NCBI RefSeq assembly: GCF_006438825.1
Contig: NZ_RCZP01000043.1
Coordinates: forward strand, 1-41,992
Origin: Muricoccus nepalensis
GTDB lineage: Bacteria; Pseudomonadota; Alphaproteobacteria; Acetobacterales; Acetobacteraceae
Direction of reading: 5' to 3'
DNA: 41,992 bases
Part shown: one piece after another, positions 15,125-22,449 of the stretch
Layout: each line of letters begins with the position of its first letter
Position numbering within the stretch: position 1 is the first letter of the stretch
Made by a program: the position numbers and the translations under genes
The notes under the pieces: model-generated
What the model was told of the DNA's origin: nothing
The model's database searches: none
What the model saw: only the letters and a program-made list of their open reading frames with translations

Positions 15125-15530
15125 TACACAAGTAAGGAATTCATTCGTAGGACAAGTAGCAATTTGGCTGGATGAGGCGTCTGAACAAGGCTTCCGTTTC
15201 AAGCCAAGACAGCTAGTACGAACAGCAACTCGTACTAGCTGTCTTAGAAAGTTTGCTGAAGTCGTACTACCTGTCCGGGCGAGTCGTACTAGCTGTCCAT
15301 GGTTACTCGTAGGAGCTGTCCTGGAGTGACATGCATGACTCGTACTAGCTGTCCTTGCGTTTCGTACTAGCTGTCCGTGCAAACGGCAGCTAGGACAGCT
15401 AGTACGATGTGATACTCGTACTAGCTGTCCTGGAAGTTGGTAGAATGTTGTTTCTTAACAGCGGGGTAGCGGACGAAAGAGGCCCTAAAACTGCCTACTA
15501 TAATTACAACTATATATATAAGAAAGAAAA
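15111..15530. other. Origin of vegetative replication (oriV)
   Basis: The stretch after the initiator holds about ten copies of an iteron, TCGTACTAGCTGTCC, in both orientations, and then a tract rich in A/T (15495-15530, including TATATATATAAGAAAGAAAA) suitable for strand opening. An iteron variant (GCCCGGACAGGTAGTAC, 15111-15127) overlaps the rep stop codon and is the exact reverse complement of part of the iteron at 15262. Initiator gene, iterons and AT-rich region in this order are the classical theta-type iteron origin. Confidence 0.88.
15208..15430. repeat. Iteron array, core TCGTACTAGCTGTCC
   Basis: Exact 15-bp copies start at 15284, 15340, 15362 and 15416 (+) and at 15393 (-). Near copies lie at 15208 (-), 15230 (+, last base T), 15262 (+, one change) and 15307 (+, two changes). 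The copies at 15208-15221 and 15230-15243 form a perfect 14-bp inverted repeat with an 8-base spacer, while most others are direct repeats. Confidence 0.93.
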
Positions 15531-15746
15531 GGCCCGTCCTGATCCGATGAAAAGCGGAGCGGCCTGCGGCCGCAATCTCTCTAGCGGCGCCGCAAGCGGC
15601 GCAAAGGGCCGTAGGAAGAGGCAAAGGCTGCAGCGCCCATCTCCCTGTGGCTATCATAGGCACACGTCTTGGGGGAGGTATCCGGGGTATGGCTGGGGCC
15701 GAAACGACGAAGGCTGCCCGAACGAAGGGGCGGCCTTCTCACCGTC
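15531..15746. other. GC-rich gap after the origin
   Basis: No gene. It contains GC-rich dyads (GGCCTGCGGCC near 15570 and GGCGCCGCAAGCGGCGC near 15585), without T-tracts. They may act as structural elements of the origin or as weak terminators for the convergent KfrA-like gene. Confidence 0.4.
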
Positions 15747-16475
15747 TCAGGAGGCCCGCATCAGGCGCTCCAGGGTCTCGGTTATGATGTCGGCATAGGT
15801 TGGCAGGTTGCCCTCCTGGTGCCTCCGCTGCATGTGGGCCAGCACAGCCCGCGGGGGAGGGTGCTGGCCGTCTGCCGCAGACGACTGGCCCCAGGTGATG
15901 GCCTCCCTGAGCAGGGCCTCGATGCTGGCGACGGCGGCCAGGAGCTCCGCCTGCCGATCGGCGGCCTTCCTCTCGGCAGCGGCCTTCCGAGCGCGCCGCG
16001 CGGCTTGCTTGGCCTCGGCGTCCTGCGCCCGGAGAGCGGCAACGGGATCCCGCCCCTCCGGCTGCTCCCCGCGATGCTGGCGCAGGTGCGCATGCACCCG
16101 TGAGGCCGACGGCGTCACGCCCGAGTATTCCTTGAGCACGGCGGTGACGCCTCGGATCGTCAGCCGGTTGCCCTTGCGCTTCATGCTCTCGATCGTGGCG
16201 GTGATCTCATCGTCATTGAGCGGGCCGGGAGAGTGGTCGGCGCGCCGGACGATCTCGAGCTCGCGGTGCCGGCCGACGTCGCGACCCCACGCCAACACCG
16301 CGCCGCCCTCAATGCCGGTCACGTAGTCCTGCTCAAAATTGTTGGCCCACTCGTGCGTCGCGTCGCCCGTGGGATCGATGCGGCCGATCACATCCAGCAG
16401 GAAGTCCGCCCTGAGTTCGTCATCGGCCTCCTCCCAGCGAGCGATCAGATCCTCGGCCTCTTCCATGGTCAGCAT
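15747..16475 (-). CDS. KfrA-like plasmid DNA-binding protein
   Basis: 242 residues. A central helix-turn-helix-like segment (RLTIRGVTAVLKEYSGVTPS, then ASRVHAHLRQHR, about 103-135) matches the N-terminal DNA-binding domain of KfrA-type proteins. An Ala/Arg/Glu-rich coiled coil follows (about 145-190), then an acidic C-terminus. The N-terminal acidic 80 residues are not typical of KfrA, and the coiled coil is short. KfrA proteins are autoregulated and support segregation. The palindrome at 16540 in its promoter region fits autoregulation. Confidence 0.7.
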   Translation of the reverse strand: MLTMEEAEDLIARWEEADDELRADFLLDVIGRIDPTGDATHEWANNFEQDYVTGIEGGAVLAWGRDVGRHRELEIVRRADHSPGPLNDDEITATIESMKRKGNRLTIRGVTAVLKEYSGVTPSASRVHAHLRQHRGEQPEGRDPVAALRAQDAEAKQAARRARKAAAERKAADRQAELLAAVASIEALLREAITWGQSSAADGQHPPPRAVLAHMQRRHQEGNLPTYADIITETLERLMRAS

Positions 16476-16539
16476 GATGTTCGGTGTCCTGTCTCAGTGG
16501 GGGCGGCTTGCTTGCTGCCTCCGATGTCCAGACAGTATA

Positions 16540-16559
16540 TGATACGGACATCCGTATCA
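16540..16559 (-). promoter_or_regulatory. Palindromic operator of the KfrA-like gene
   Basis: TGATACGGA-CA-TCCGTATCA is a perfect 9-bp-arm dyad located 65 bases upstream of the start at 16475, beside a TATATGATA stretch that may belong to a promoter. Confidence 0.65.
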
Positions 16560-16970
16560 AATGCAGGAACGATTAACGAAGATCACGTTTTCGGGTTGCT
16601 GAGGGTGAACCGGTGCAGCCAGCGGGGGGCCAGCGCGGGCACTCCGTGTGCCCATGGCGTGTGCATTCCGTGTGCCCATGGAAGGCCTACGGGAGGCCCA
16701 CACTCGGGAGCTTGATCGCTCCACTCTCGGTCTTCTCGACCTTCGAAAATTCGGTTTCCCGAGAGGCAGAAAACCTGCCCGCTTCACCTGGAGGTCATTT
16801 CTTTTTGGCATCATGGCCTTAGCCAGCCGTGACCGTATCCGCGCGCCTCCGGCACGCTCCACGGTCAGCTGGCCAGGGGCTTCGCCCCGTGGACCCCAGC
16901 AGGTGGGGGGAACCCCCTCCTGCACCACCCCAGCCGCCGCTCTGCGCCGGCCTAAGAAGGAGTCCCGAAC
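16560..16970. other. Putative oriT of the first mobilisation set
   Basis: A 410-base region without a convincing gene, directly before the mobC-like and relaxase genes, where oriT lies in most mobilisable plasmids. It has two exact 15-bp direct repeats (TCCGTGTGCCCATGG at 16643 and 16667), a CCAGGGGC-TTC-GCCCC(G)TGG hairpin (16873-16892) and a near-perfect hairpin at 16899-16923 (one mismatch). I could not identify a nic site, so the assignment is by position and structure. Confidence 0.45.
16643..16681 (+). repeat. Pair of 15-bp direct repeats, TCCGTGTGCCCATGG
   Basis: Identical copies at 16643-16657 and 16667-16681, offset by 24 bases, in the putative oriT. They may be binding sites for the mobilisation accessory protein encoded next to them. 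Confidence 0.7.
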
Positions 16971-17396
16971 GTGCCGCGGCGACAGGGCACCGAGACGCGC
17001 AGGATGGCCGGCCAAGTGTTGGTACGGCTGCCGACCGGCACGGCTACCGCCCTCTCGGCCGCCGCGGCCTCCGTGGGCCTCTCCGACGCGGCCTGGGTCC
17101 GTGTGCTCCTGGTGGATGCCCTGGGCGCCGAGGCGGCCGACGCGGCCCCCGTGTCCAGGCGCGCACGCTCGCACGCCGCTCCCTCCGAGCTGGTCCAGGC
17201 GATTGCCGGCCTGCGCGAGGCCCTCGGCGAGGCGACCGGAGCCCTGACCAAATCGGCCGTATTCGCGCGCCTGGCCGGCTCCCAGGCTGAGACCCTCGCT
17301 CTCCTGGATGCGCTCGCGCTGAGGTACCGCGTCCACGCCCTTGAGATCGATGAGATCAAGGTGGCCCTGCTAGCCCTCGAGCGGGGCGCCCAATGA
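16971..17396 (+). CDS. MobC-like mobilisation accessory protein
   Basis: 141 residues from GTG 16971, with AAGGAG upstream. A strand-helix-helix segment (QVLVRLPTGTATALSAAAAS-VGLSDAAWVRVLLVDAL, about 14-50) looks like a ribbon-helix-helix domain. The rest is helical. It overlaps the relaxase start by 4 bases (ATGA). Proteins of this size and position bind oriT and help the relaxase open the nick region. Family membership is inferred from fold and context. Confidence 0.65.
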   Translation: MPRRQGTETRRMAGQVLVRLPTGTATALSAAAASVGLSDAAWVRVLLVDALGAEAADAAPVSRRARSHAAPSELVQAIAGLREALGEATGALTKSAVFARLAGSQAETLALLDALALRYRVHALEIDEIKVALLALERGAQ

Positions 17397-20300
17397 TCGG
17401 CGGAGCGGTACGCGGCGCTGGTGGCCCTGCGCTTGCGCGCCACTTGCTCAATCCGCGGGACAACGATGAGGTGCGTGCCGGAGCGACCCGTGGCGTCGTC
17501 GCAGATACCCCCGCCGCGCAGATCCGCGAGCTGGAGCGCCTGGCATCCCATGCGATCAGCAAGCGGCCCCTCTATCACGTCCATGCGGACCCAGACTGTG
17601 CTTCTACATGGACCGAGGAGCAATGGGCTGACTACTGGGACCGCTTCGAGGCTGAGTACCACCTTGGAAGACAACCTTTTTTCGAGGTCATCCACGTCAA
17701 GCACAACCGCGAGCACAGGCATCGCGTCTACTCCCTGGCACTGACCTCAGGAGCATGCGTACGCCTCGGAAATGAACGCCGGAGGCGGGAGAAAATCCAC
17801 CGCATTACCGAGGTACAGACCGGCGCGGCGATCACGAAAGGCGCGCACAACCTAGCGGTTCGGAACGCCCTGATCCGCGAGGCCCGGCACGACGTGGTCG
17901 CAGCAATGCAAGCCGCCGGCGCCCTAGATGGGAAGCGCGCCAGATCTCCACTCACCCCGCCTGAGCGCGCCCAGCAGGAGCGTACCGGCGTCAACCGCCG
18001 TGCCCTCGGTCTGGCGGCGCTAACCGGTTGGCGGGCGGCGGACAGCGGACCCGCCTTCGTGGCGGCCGTAGAGAGCCACGGCTTCAGCGTGGCGCATGGA
18101 ACCGACGGCCTTGTCCTGATCGACTCATCCGGAGCGCCGCATGGCCTCCGGCGGCTCCTGGCTAATGCCGCCCGCGACGCCGGGGGAGAGCCGATCCGGG
18201 AGGCCGATGTGCGCGCGCGTCTAGGCGGGCTTAGCCTGCCCCAGGCAGCCGAAGCCGCAGCAGCGATGCGGCAGCGCGACCCAGCCGCCGCAGAGCCGCT
18301 GCCGGTCCTTGGCCCGGCAACCGACGCCCCGCGCTCGGCCGCTTCGGTGCCTATGGGTGAGCGGCAGCGGCGCCGGGCGATGCGCCGAGCCCAAAAGATT
18401 TTGCTGCGTGCGGATCCTCAGCACCTGGCGCAGGTCGCGGCCAAGGTAACAGCTGACCTCCAAGCCGCGGAGGCGATCGCCGCCTCGCCGACGCCCCCTC
18501 CATCTATACCTGCGGCTGGCGTGCCTACTGCGACCAATCCCGGGAGGGCAGGCCGCCTCTCAGGTCGCCGCGCTGAGCGCATCCTGGCAGGAGTCAACCC
18601 AGCCCGCCTTGCCGCTTTTGCAGAGCAAGCCGCCGAACGCCGAGGTTTGGCCAATGCGGCGTTGACGCCACCCGCAGCCGCTTCTGCTGACCTCGACGCC
18701 ATGGGTGAGCGGCGTCGCCGCCAGGCGATGCGCCGGACAAAGAAAAGTCTGCTGCGCGCGGATCCCAAGCACGTGGCGCGGCTCACGGCTCAAGCTGGGG
18801 ATGGCCGCCAGGCAGTCGAGGCGGCACGGACCGCCCCTGATCCTGGACGCCTCGCATCGCTGGTCGCCGATGCCGTGGACGCCCGCCGGCTGGCGAGCGC
18901 ACCGCTGACGGCGACAGCCGTCCCCATGGCGCCACCTGCCGCACCCGAAACCCGGAGCCTCGCCCTGCGCGGGGCTGCGATCCAGCTCCGGGACCGCCTG
19001 TCTCACCCCAGCCGCGCGGCTCGTCTAGGCGCGTGGCTCAACACTGCGAAGGACGCAGCCGATGCCGCACGATCAGTCACCAGACCTGGACACGGTGGAC
19101 CAGCTCAGGGGCAAGGAGCCCGAAGCCCAGTTCGAGACGCCGGAGCCATGGGAAACAGGGATCCCCGCGGAGGAGCCAGTAAATCAACTGCTACCGCCGG
19201 AGGATTCGATCATCCTCCGGCGAGCGGCCGAGGGCGTCGATCGCCTGCAGGCGTTGCTGGACGAGGAGGAGGGGGAGGGAGAGAGCCCCATCGACACGAT
19301 GCTGCGGCTGCTCGAAGAGATGCTGGCCACACAGAAGGTGATCGTGGAAATAGCCCGGCTGCACCGAGAGGAGACCGCGGCGCTCGGGCTGAGACTCTCC
19401 GCACTCGAAGCGCGCTTGCCAAGCAAGACCGCCGCCGCACCCTCGACCGCCTCCAAGGCCTTGCCCGCAACGCCCGAGGAGCTGCCGTCGGACAGCTCAG
19501 AGGTCCACTAGCGGCACGCGCTGCATGGGTCGGCGTCGCCGTTGTGCGCTCAGCCGCGCCCACCGGCCGCCAGGCCTACAAGGTTGCCTTGCTCTCCGAG
19601 TTCTATGTGGGGCAGCTCGAGGGCGGCATCGCCACCGATCTGGCCCGGGTTCGTACCGCGGCAGACCATGTCGAGGCGACGTTGCATGATGGCACGTGCA
19701 TTCGAGACAATGGAGCGCTGATCGAGGCATCCGACATGTCGGATGCCGCTGCCCGGACGATGATCGCGATGGCAGCCGCCCACGGATGGACGCGCATCGA
19801 GATCGCCGGCGACGAGGGGGCTAAGGCGGCGATGTGGTTGGCCGCCCAGAGGCGCGGGATCGAGGTAACTAACTGGCAGCCTCCAGATGCCGTCCAGGCG
19901 GCCTGGGAACGAGAAGAGGTAAAACGGAAGCGCAAGATCGACGGAGAAGTGGCCGTCAGAGACAAGCCGCGCCTTTCCCTGCGGCAGATATTGACGCGCG
20001 CACCCGTAGTGGAACGGCTAGATCCTCGCAACAGCGCGTCATCGGTTGCGCTTCCTGTAGCGCCGGTGCCGGGTGCATCACTCGACCAGCGCGATCCGAA
20101 GAGCAGCGACACTGGCCACAGCGAGCGACCGCACCACCTGCCGGTTATCGACGTGAGAGCTTTGGAGGTACTCGGACAGGCGCGCGCCGAGGAGCTGGCG
20201 CGACGGCGGAAGGGGCCCAGCACTCGCCGGATCCCATCTGCTCCAGGTAGGGACGCGGCACCGGCAGATCAGGCGGCGTGGGTCGGCGCGATGAACCGGC

Positions 20301-20815
20301 AGATCCGTGATGCTCGCGGACGTCTTGCGAAAATTGGGGCAGATGCCCCGCTGCAGACTCTGGAAGATGCGCGTGAGCGCTTAATCGCCGATGCCGATGC
20401 GACACTTGCGCAGGCAAAACACGAGGCGCGAGCAGCGTCGAGAACGCTTACAGAGCACCAGACTGCCCGCCCTGGGCGGATATTCAAGTGGCTCAGCTTG
20501 GCTGGTGCGGCTCAATGGCAACTGGAGGCCGAGGTACTCGCCCAACAGCACGGTACGGCGGCGGCTGCTCTGAATGATGCCACTTTGGCGCGTCGCGACC
20601 GGGCGCGGTACTTGGCGTCGCCGGCCGGCAAGGTGGAGATCCAGGCGGCACTCGATCGATCGCGCCTCACAACCGAACTCACCCAGCTTCGGAAGCGTGA
20701 CCTTGCAACTGAAATCCGCGAGCTCGAGCACCGGGTCCAAGCGGCGCAACAGGATTGGGGAGCGCCCTCGCTCGATCTAAAACCGACGTCGCGTACGCCG
20801 CCGCGCGTACGGTGA
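17393..20815 (+). CDS. Relaxase/mobilisation nuclease with LPD7-like domain
   Basis: 1140 residues. The N-terminus (MIGGAVRGAGGPALARHLLN) and the histidine cluster VIHVKHNREHRHRVYSL (His101, 104, 108, 110) match VirD2/MobA-type relaxase domains, which nick oriT and lead the strand through the T4SS. Residues about 320-490 hold degenerate repeats of MGE(R)-RRRxAMRR-x3-LLRADP. Residues about 557-706 are Gly/Arg/Pro-rich where another gene overlaps in a different frame. Then comes an LPD7-like domain (about 725-850: GWTRIEIAGDEGAKAAMWLA) and a coiled-coil C-terminus. No clear nucleophilic Tyr was pinpointed. It shares the plasmid with a second, MOBF relaxase, and probably uses the same VirD4. Confidence 0.8.
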   Translation: MIGGAVRGAGGPALARHLLNPRDNDEVRAGATRGVVADTPAAQIRELERLASHAISKRPLYHVHADPDCASTWTEEQWADYWDRFEAEYHLGRQPFFEVIHVKHNREHRHRVYSLALTSGACVRLGNERRRREKIHRITEVQTGAAITKGAHNLAVRNALIREARHDVVAAMQAAGALDGKRARSPLTPPERAQQERTGVNRRALGLAALTGWRAADSGPAFVAAVESHGFSVAHGTDGLVLIDSSGAPHGLRRLLANAARDAGGEPIREADVRARLGGLSLPQAAEAAAAMRQRDPAAAEPLPVLGPATDAPRSAASVPMGERQRRRAMRRAQKILLRADPQHLAQVAAKVTADLQAAEAIAASPTPPPSIPAAGVPTATNPGRAGRLSGRRAERILAGVNPARLAAFAEQAAERRGLANAALTPPAAASADLDAMGERRRRQAMRRTKKSLLRADPKHVARLTAQAGDGRQAVEAARTAPDPGRLASLVADAVDARRLASAPLTATAVPMAPPAAPETRSLALRGAAIQLRDRLSHPSRAARLGAWLNTAKDAADAARSVTRPGHGGPAQGQGARSPVRDAGAMGNRDPRGGASKSTATAGGFDHPPASGRGRRSPAGVAGRGGGGGREPHRHDAAAARRDAGHTEGDRGNSPAAPRGDRGARAETLRTRSALAKQDRRRTLDRLQGLARNARGAAVGQLRGPLAARAAWVGVAVVRSAAPTGRQAYKVALLSEFYVGQLEGGIATDLARVRTAADHVEATLHDGTCIRDNGALIEASDMSDAAARTMIAMAAAHGWTRIEIAGDEGAKAAMWLAAQRRGIEVTNWQPPDAVQAAWEREEVKRKRKIDGEVAVRDKPRLSLRQILTRAPVVERLDPRNSASSVALPVAPVPGASLDQRDPKSSDTGHSERPHHLPVIDVRALEVLGQARAEELARRRKGPSTRRIPSAPGRDAAPADQAAWVGAMNRQIRDARGRLAKIGADAPLQTLEDARERLIADADATLAQAKHEARAASRTLTEHQTARPGRIFKWLSLAGAAQWQLEAEVLAQQHGTAAAALNDATLARRDRARYLASPAGKVEIQAALDRSRLTTELTQLRKRDLATEIRELEHRVQAAQQDWGAPSLDLKPTSRTPPRVR
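19062..19511 (+). CDS. Overlapping gene inside the relaxase gene (MobB-like position)
   Basis: 149 residues in the +1 frame relative to the relaxase, from ATG 19062 with GAAGGA eight bases upstream. The product is protein-like: an acidic N-terminus, a helix (LLPPEDSIILRRAAEGVDRL), an amphipathic coiled-coil region (MLRLLEEMLATQKVIVEIAR) and an Ala/Ser/Pro tail. The relaxase frame over the same bases is low-complexity Gly/Arg/Pro/Ala, as expected if it is the secondary frame. In RSF1010 mobB lies in another frame inside mobA, and this arrangement is the same, although no similarity to MobB is claimed. It resembles the 94-residue protein at 38456 in style. Confidence 0.65.
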   Translation: MPHDQSPDLDTVDQLRGKEPEAQFETPEPWETGIPAEEPVNQLLPPEDSIILRRAAEGVDRLQALLDEEEGEGESPIDTMLRLLEEMLATQKVIVEIARLHREETAALGLRLSALEARLPSKTAAAPSTASKALPATPEELPSDSSEVH

Positions 20816-20838
20816 ACACTCATCGCTGCTGAGCGCCC

Positions 20839-21093
20839 TCACTTGGTACGGCGCTTAATACTTGCACCGCCGACCAGCGAAGCTCCAGGCACTAGAAAAA
20901 ACTCGACTCCGGCACCTTCTAGAGCCTGAACGATACGCGCCATCTGTTCGGTTTTTAGGTTGGGCAGGGCAGGTCCTGCGCCCTCGGCCCTCTCGACGGT
21001 CGGTTTGCTGACGCCCGCGACCTCCGCAAAAGCTTTCTGCGAGTTGAAGCCCGCAAGGCGTCGCGCCGCAGCGATTTGATTTCCGGTCAGCAT
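20839..21093 (-). CDS. XRE-type regulator, probable controller of the T4SS operon
   Basis: About 84 residues from ATG 21093, where the conserved part begins (MLTGNQIAAARRLAGFNSQK). In-frame starts at 21141 and 21216 would give up to 125 residues but would place the operators inside the gene. The HTH is AFAEVAGVSKPTVERAEG; the C-terminal ARIVQALEGAGVEFF is typical of small plasmid XRE proteins. It is divergent from virB1 and has two spaced operators before it, so it probably represses itself and perhaps the transfer operon. Confidence 0.7.
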   Translation of the reverse strand: MLTGNQIAAARRLAGFNSQKAFAEVAGVSKPTVERAEGAGPALPNLKTEQMARIVQALEGAGVEFFLVPGASLVGGASIKRRTK

Positions 21094-21138
21094 CGGGCCG
21101 CAGCCTTGGGCTGCCAAGGCCTTTCTGACAATGCCGTG

Positions 21139-21173
21139 CATCTTTGGAGATGTTCCTGCCATCTTCGGAGATT
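21139..21173. promoter_or_regulatory. Twin operators between the XRE gene and the virB operon
   Basis: CATCTTTGGAGATG (21139-21152) is a dyad CATCT-4-AGATG. CATCTTCGGAGATT (21160-21173) is a second copy with one mismatched arm base. Their centres are 21 bases apart, two helical turns, so bound dimers would lie on the same face. Confidence 0.65.
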
Positions 21174-21280
21174 GCAAGATAAGCTCGGGAGAACTAACTT
21201 GTCCATCGCGAGCCACCTTTGGATCCGAACAGAATGTCGGAGCGCACTACCCCACCTCTCCCCATCAGCGAGCTCAGCCG

Positions 21281-21910
21281 GTGAGTGCGCTGACTGTTAC
21301 GGCGTTCCTCGCCCTGGCCCCCGCCTGCGGGGTCGCCCCGGCCGAGGTGCCGATGCTGGCGGCCATCGTTGCGACCGAAAGCAGCTTTCATCCCTATTCG
21401 GTGCATGTGAATGAGGCGGGGCGCTCCGTCGCGTCCCGGCGCTTCGGCTCGGTGCAGGAGGCAACGGCCTACGTCGACGCGCTGATCGCCCAGGGCGTGA
21501 CCAACATCGACATGGGCGCGACGCAGCTGAACTTGCGCGCCGGGCACCTTCAAAAGCGCGGCCTGCCGCCCAGCGCCGCCTTCGACCCGTGCACCGCGGC
21601 ACGCATCGGCATCGAGGTCCTGGCCGAGTGCTTCGGCCGGGCGCCCGCCGTGCTGCCCGAGCAGGACCGGCTCGACGCCTCCCTGCATTGCTACAATTCC
21701 GGCCGCTTCACCCCGAACGGCTACGCCGACCGCGTGCGCGTCAACTTCGAGCGCCGGATCCTGCCCGCGCTCCGCGCCCGCAACACCCTCGCGACGGAGG
21801 AGGCCCCTAGCCTCCCCTCGCCCCCAGCCGCCACGGCGACCCCTACGCAGCGTCCGACAGCGACGGTTCTGCGCCCGGGCACCGGACGGGAACTCACCTT
21901 CAACCGCTAA
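21281..21910 (+). CDS. virB1: VirB1-type lytic transglycosylase
   Basis: 209 residues from GTG 21281; the longer frame from 21131 overlaps the regulator's control region and has no family match. The SLT domain shows AAIVATESSFHPYSV with catalytic Glu33, NIDMGATQLNL in the place of the GLMQIN motif, and LHCYNSGRF at its end. A Pro/Thr-rich tail (about 165-209) follows. VirB1 opens peptidoglycan locally so the channel can be built. It is the first gene of a continuous virB operon. The N-terminal hydrophobic stretch is weak as a signal peptide. Confidence 0.85.
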   Translation: MSALTVTAFLALAPACGVAPAEVPMLAAIVATESSFHPYSVHVNEAGRSVASRRFGSVQEATAYVDALIAQGVTNIDMGATQLNLRAGHLQKRGLPPSAAFDPCTAARIGIEVLAECFGRAPAVLPEQDRLDASLHCYNSGRFTPNGYADRVRVNFERRILPALRARNTLATEEAPSLPSPPAATATPTQRPTATVLRPGTGRELTFNR

Positions 21911-21924
21911 GGAACAGTCCCCCC

Positions 21925-22128
21925 ATGGGCCTTCTCACTGCCATCTCCACCTTCCTGCTCGGCCCCTTCGGAGTCGCGCTGATCGTCTGCGGCGTGGCTG
22001 CCTGCTTCCTCCTGGCTGCCGCGCAGATGCTGCCGCCGCGTGCGGGTTTCGTCAGCATGGCGTGTGGCGGCGGCGCCTTCATCGGCGCCTATCTCGTCCG
22101 CACCTACATCTCGCTCGGAATGAGCTGA
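21925..22128 (+). CDS. virB2: VirB2-type pilin
   Basis: 67 residues, ATG 14 bases after virB1 with AAGGA upstream. Two hydrophobic helices (about 8-35, TFLLGPFGVALIVCGVAACF, and 45-62, MACGGGAFIGAYLVRTY) match the mature TrbC/VirB2 pilin. Typical precursors are about 100 residues with a long cleaved signal; here the leader is only a few residues, so this is short for the family. It forms the conjugative pilus and sits in the normal order before virB3. Confidence 0.8.
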   Translation: MGLLTAISTFLLGPFGVALIVCGVAACFLLAAAQMLPPRAGFVSMACGGGAFIGAYLVRTYISLGMS

Positions 22129-22131
22129 TCC

Positions 22132-22449
22132 ATGTCCGGCGGGTTTGCGGGCGACACGCTCTACCTGGCCTGCACGCGGCCCGCCATGAAGAGGGGCGTG
22201 CCGATGGAGGGCTACTACACTAACTTCTTCGGCTCGTTCTTCTTCGGCCTTGTCATGAGCAGCCCCTTCTACTGGCTGATCTTCCTGCTGTTCCACCCGA
22301 TCATGCGGGCGCTCGCCAACAAGAACCCGAACTTTTTCCGCGAGTGGCGCATGTGGCTCGACACCAAGGCGCGCGTCATCGGCCCGTGTCTCTACGCCCT
22401 GCCGCCCCAGAACGCCCGCAAGCCCGAGGACATGCCCAGCTATGTTTGA
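22132..22449 (+). CDS. virB3: VirB3 inner-membrane channel protein
   Basis: 105 residues. The family signature DTLYLACTRPAMKRGVPMEG is present near the N-terminus, followed by hydrophobic residues about 33-57 (FFGSFFFGLVMSSPFYWLIF). VirB3 binds VirB4 at the base of the channel. Starts 3 bases after virB2 and overlaps virB4 by 8 bases. Confidence 0.9.
   Translation: MSGGFAGDTLYLACTRPAMKRGVPMEGYYTNFFGSFFFGLVMSSPFYWLIFLLFHPIMRALANKNPNFFREWRMWLDTKARVIGPCLYALPPQNARKPEDMPSYV

Noticed and set aside
15208-15430. CRISPR-like array
   Set aside because: Repeats are 15 bp, irregularly spaced and in both orientations, directly after a rep gene: they are iterons. No cas genes are present.
16557-17336. 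259-codon minus-strand open frame before the mobC-like gene
   Set aside because: Covers hairpins and the mobC-like coding sequence in reverse; Gly/Arg-rich shadow.
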